Assembly (NCBI GenBank): GCA_020861055.1
Contig: JAJBTD010000113.1
Location: forward strand, 1 to 9,149
Direction of reading: 5' to 3'
Origin: Clostridiales bacterium
GTDB taxonomy: Bacteria; Bacillota; Clostridia; Oscillospirales; Oscillospiraceae
DNA length: 9,149 bases
A program made the translations under genes and the position numbers. Each line of letters opens with the position of its first letter. Position 1 is the first letter of the stretch. The notes beneath the pieces were generated by a model. It was not told where the DNA came from. It made no database searches and saw only the letters and a list, made by a program, of their open reading frames with translations. This document shows positions 6,573 through 9,149 of the stretch, in pieces.

Positions 6573-6609
6573 TGGTCAAAACAGCGGAGGTACTCCGCTG
6601 CTTTGACCA
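6573..6609 (-). promoter_or_regulatory. Intercistronic stem-loop A before the GH32 gene
   Basis: TGGTCAAAACAGCGGAG (6573-6589) is the inverse complement of CTCCGCTGCTTTGACCA (6593-6609) with one mismatch (6581/6601) and a 3-base loop. No T run follows on the minus strand. It ends about 20 bases before the GH32 ribosome binding site. Confidence 0.8.
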
Positions 6610-6611
6610 CG

Positions 6612-6636
6612 GCCGGGCGAACAGAGTTCGCCCGGC
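6612..6636 (-). promoter_or_regulatory. Intercistronic stem-loop B after the binding-protein gene
   Basis: GCCGGGCGAAC (6612-6622) and GTTCGCCCGGC (6626-6636) are exact reverse complements around a 3-base loop. It lies 2 bases from stem-loop A and has no T run. A stable hairpin here could protect the 3' end of the binding-protein message from exonucleases or cause partial termination. That would give more binding protein than enzyme, as is known for the malE-malF spacer in enteric bacteria. Confidence 0.8.
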
Positions 6637-6678
6637 TGGGTCTAGGGGAATCACTTGGGGAAATCACTCAAAGGAGAC

Positions 6679-8382
6679 TTACTCCTGAGCAGCGTAACGG
6701 GCGTAGGCGTCGGTGTAGACCTGGAGCAGCTCGTTCATGCCGCAGTTGTTGACCAGCATCTCCTTATAGGCCTCCCACTCCTCGTCGGTGGGGCCGCCGT
6801 CCTTGATCCACAGGCCCTCCTGCTCGGCGACAGCGCTCTCGAAGTCGGCCTTATAGCGGTCGATAATGTCCAGCTCCTCCTGGGTGTAGACGCAGTCCAC
6901 AGGGAAGACGGAGGTATCGGTGACGTAGGGCATCCAGTACTCATACAGGTCGGTGAGCCGCTCGATGGCCCGGTCCTCCATGTAGAAGTACTCGTCATAG
7001 TAGCTGCTGAGGATCAGCTTGGGGCCGTAGACCTCGTACTGGCCCTTCACCTCGCCGGCGGACTTGCCGTACAGCTCCTGGGCCTCCTCGTCGGTGATGG
7101 ACAGCCACTTGCCGCTCTCGTCCTGCTCGGTGAAGTAGACGCCGATGGGGCCGTACTGGAGCTGCATGACGTTCTCACCGGCATACCACTGGTCGAAGAA
7201 CTTGAGCAGGTTGGCGGGGCTCTCGCAGGCGGAGGTGATGCTCAGGTTGCCGCTGTTGGTGGCGCCGCCGGTGCGGAGGGTGACGTTATAGGTGCCATCG
7301 GGGCCTTCCAGGACGGGCAGGAACACATAGTCGTCGGCGTAGTCGCCCATCAGCTCCTCGATGTACCACCAGGTGGACACGCCCACATATCCCTGCTGGC
7401 ACTTGGACATGAGCTGGGTGGTATCCTGGGAGAACATCTCCACGTCCATCAGGCCCTCTGCATACCACTCATGGAAGTAGGTCAGAGCCTCACGGTAGCC
7501 GTCGTCGTCGCAGACGAAGTCAACAGTGCCGTCTTCATAGAGAACCAGGTCGTTGCACACGTCGTTGGGCCAGTTGGTGAAGCCGAAGCCGGCATAGAAG
7601 ATGTTCTGGCCCCAGCACCACTGGTCAAAGCCGGTGGACATGGGAATGGTGGTGCCGGCCTCGTTGCCGTAGTAGGTGGCGCTCATGTCGTTCTCAGCGA
7701 AGGCCACCAGGCAGTCGTGCAGCTCGTCCAGAGTGGTGGGAACGTCCAGGCCCAGGTAGTCCAGCCATGCCTTGTTGATCATGCTGTACTGGGGGATGGA
7801 GTAGATGGAGTAGTCTTCGTCAGCGCCGATACCGGCGGTGCCCATCTGCTCAGCGGCGGGCAGGCCGTAGATGCCGCCGTCCGCCTGGGTGATAGCGGCC
7901 TTGATCTCAGGATGCTCCTCCAGGATCTTGGCCAGGTTGGGCATATACTCCTCGGTGAGGTAGGGGGTCAGGTCGATAAAGGTGCCGTCCTCGCCATAGG
8001 CGGCCAGGTCATAGTTGCTGAAGCCCACGGCGATGAAGGCGTCAGGCAGGTCGCCGCCGGCGATCTTGATGTTGACCTGCTCGGAAACGGAGTCGCTCAT
8101 CAGGTTCCAGTTGATGGTGATGCCGGCCTCTTCCATCATGCTGTTGAGGACCTCGTTGTCCTCATAGCCGCCGCTCAGCGCGGAGATGGCGCCCATGACG
8201 TCGAACTCGGTTTGGTCAGTGTTGTCGCTGGCCTCGGTGGCAACGGCGTCGCCGGAGCTGGAGTCCTCGTCGCCCGTGGCGTCGGTGGTGGTGTCGCCGC
8301 CGCCGCAGCCTGCCAGCAGACCACACATCATGGCCAGAGCCAGCAGCAGGGAGAGCAGCTTGGTGATACGGGTGTGTTTCAT
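6679..8382 (-). CDS. Sugar ABC transporter solute-binding lipoprotein (LplA/YtcQ-like)
   Basis: The 567-residue precursor has a basic N-terminus, a hydrophobic stretch (LLSLLLALAMMCGLL) and the lipobox LAGC with Cys26. An acidic Ser/Thr-rich tether of about 30 residues follows, and then the binding fold (EAGITINW, KIAGGDLPDAF, IYGLPAAEQ). The length of over 500 residues and this motif order fit the large binding proteins of carbohydrate uptake transporter family 1 (CUT1) that pair with LplB/LplC-type permeases and bind oligosaccharides. It should sit on the outer membrane face and deliver ligand to the permease encoded just upstream. Start ATG 8382 has AGGAG 8 bases before it, and the gene follows the permease stop by 60 bp. 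Fructo-oligosaccharide or sucrose as ligand is inferred only from the neighbours. Confidence 0.88.
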   Translation of the reverse strand: MKHTRITKLLSLLLALAMMCGLLAGCGGGDTTTDATGDEDSSSGDAVATEASDNTDQTEFDVMGAISALSGGYEDNEVLNSMMEEAGITINWNLMSDSVSEQVNIKIAGGDLPDAFIAVGFSNYDLAAYGEDGTFIDLTPYLTEEYMPNLAKILEEHPEIKAAITQADGGIYGLPAAEQMGTAGIGADEDYSIYSIPQYSMINKAWLDYLGLDVPTTLDELHDCLVAFAENDMSATYYGNEAGTTIPMSTGFDQWCWGQNIFYAGFGFTNWPNDVCNDLVLYEDGTVDFVCDDDGYREALTYFHEWYAEGLMDVEMFSQDTTQLMSKCQQGYVGVSTWWYIEELMGDYADDYVFLPVLEGPDGTYNVTLRTGGATNSGNLSITSACESPANLLKFFDQWYAGENVMQLQYGPIGVYFTEQDESGKWLSITDEEAQELYGKSAGEVKGQYEVYGPKLILSSYYDEYFYMEDRAIERLTDLYEYWMPYVTDTSVFPVDCVYTQEELDIIDRYKADFESAVAEQEGLWIKDGGPTDEEWEAYKEMLVNNCGMNELLQVYTDAYARYAAQE

Positions 8383-8442
8383 GATCTTGCTCCTTTTCTC
8401 ATTAGATTTGGATGGGTGGATGGTACGTTCTATCGCAGGGTC

Positions 8443-9149
8443 TTAGCCCTTGACAGCTCCCGCCATAAAGCCCTTCTCGAAGTACTTCTGGACGAAGGGA
8501 TAGAACACCAGCATGGGCACGGCTGCCACCACCATAGAGGAGAACTTCAGCATCTCGGTGAGCTTGTTCATCTCGGCGTAGCCGCCGGAAATGGTGGAGG
8601 CCTGGGCAGTGCTGACACTGGATTTGATCAGGATGTTGCTCAGCACAAGGGGAAGGGACGCCTGCTCAGAGGTCAGGTAGATCATGGGGGTGAACCAGTC
8701 GTTCCAGTAGGCCACCATGCTGAAGACCACCATGACCGCCATAATGGGACGGGAGAGAGGGATGATGATGTTCCAGAACACCCGCAGATGGGAGGCGCCG
8801 TCGATCTGTGCGGCCTCCATCAGCTCCCTGGGAATGCTGTTTTCGATGTAGTTGCGGACGATGATCATATTGCCCACCGCCACGCCGCCGGGGAGGAACA
8901 GCGACCACATATTGCCGATCAGTCCGGTATCCTTGACCACCAGGTAGGTGGGGATCAGGCCGCCGCCGAAGTACATGGTGACAATGAAGAAAATGCTGAA
9001 GAAGGAACGGGCGGGCATGGATTTCTGGCTCAGGGGGTAGGCCACCAGGTAGATCATAATGACCGAGAACAGAGTGCCGACCACGGTCTACTTGCCGCTG
9101 TTGAGGAAGCCGGTGACGATGCTGGAGTCGGCAAAGACCGCCGCGTAGC
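8443..9149 (-). CDS. Sugar ABC transporter permease, LplC/AraQ type (5' end beyond window; in-frame TAG)
   Basis: This is a membrane permease subunit of a CUT1 sugar importer. The visible part has several hydrophobic helices, the cytoplasmic EAA loop (LMEAAQIDGASHLRVFWNII) that docks the ATPase, a YWNDWFTPMIYL segment and the family's typical end (KGFMAGAVKG). Codons upstream of 9084 stay in frame to the window edge and read YAAVFADSSIVTGFLNSGK, then TAG (9090-9088), then TVVGTLFSV. Relatives have an NSLKYTV-like sequence here, so the stop most likely replaces a Tyr TAC. Taken literally, only a piece from GTG 9084 (213 residues, lacking the first membrane helix) could be made, without a clear SD. 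The partner permease is expected upstream, outside the window. No ATPase gene is visible. The binding-protein gene follows by 60 bp. Confidence 0.8.

Overview
The window looks like DNA from a Gram-positive Clostridia-type bacterium, probably a gut Oscillospiraceae or Lachnospiraceae relative. The signs are strong AGGAGG-type ribosome binding sites, lipobox signal peptides, a small Cys-rich protein/initiator module of a kind I associate with Firmicutes conjugative elements, and a GC-rich ABC-linked fructan locus. Taxonomy is inference only. All genes I accept lie on the minus strand, so the window is best read from right to left.

Right and centre (9149 to about 1605) hold a GC-rich fructan/sucrose utilisation operon. 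In transcription order it contains an LplC/AraQ-type sugar ABC permease (cut by the window edge and interrupted by an in-frame TAG), a lipoprotein solute-binding protein, an intracellular GH32 beta-fructosidase, a PfkB fructokinase, and a surface lipoprotein with a LamG-like domain fused to a GH32 domain. The last three genes overlap or nearly overlap (8-bp overlap, then ATGA). Two strong stem-loops separate the binding-protein gene from the enzyme genes. A hairpin 13 bases past the last stop probably ends the transcript. The inferred pathway is surface trimming of a fructan, capture and import of oligosaccharides, hydrolysis in the cytoplasm, and phosphorylation of fructose. No transporter ATPase is present; systems of this type often borrow a shared MsmK-like ATPase.

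Left (1 to about 1300) has a lower GC content and looks like part of an integrative conjugative element. In transcription order it contains a short ORF that begins exactly like SpoVT/AbrB regulators and then diverges, a leader with two tandem intrinsic terminators, two small Cys-rich proteins joined by a TAATG overlap, and a replication-initiator-like winged-helix protein that runs off the left edge. The initiator gene carries seven tandem 15-bp repeats.

Between the two blocks (about 1293 to 1604) no gene can be supported with confidence. It holds a perfect 13-bp inverted repeat and may contain the element/chromosome junction.

Most notable points: a Glu in place of the GH32 nucleophile Asp in the surface enzyme, the amber codon in the permease, the iteron-like repeat inside the initiator gene, the tandem-terminator leader, and the intercistronic double hairpin.
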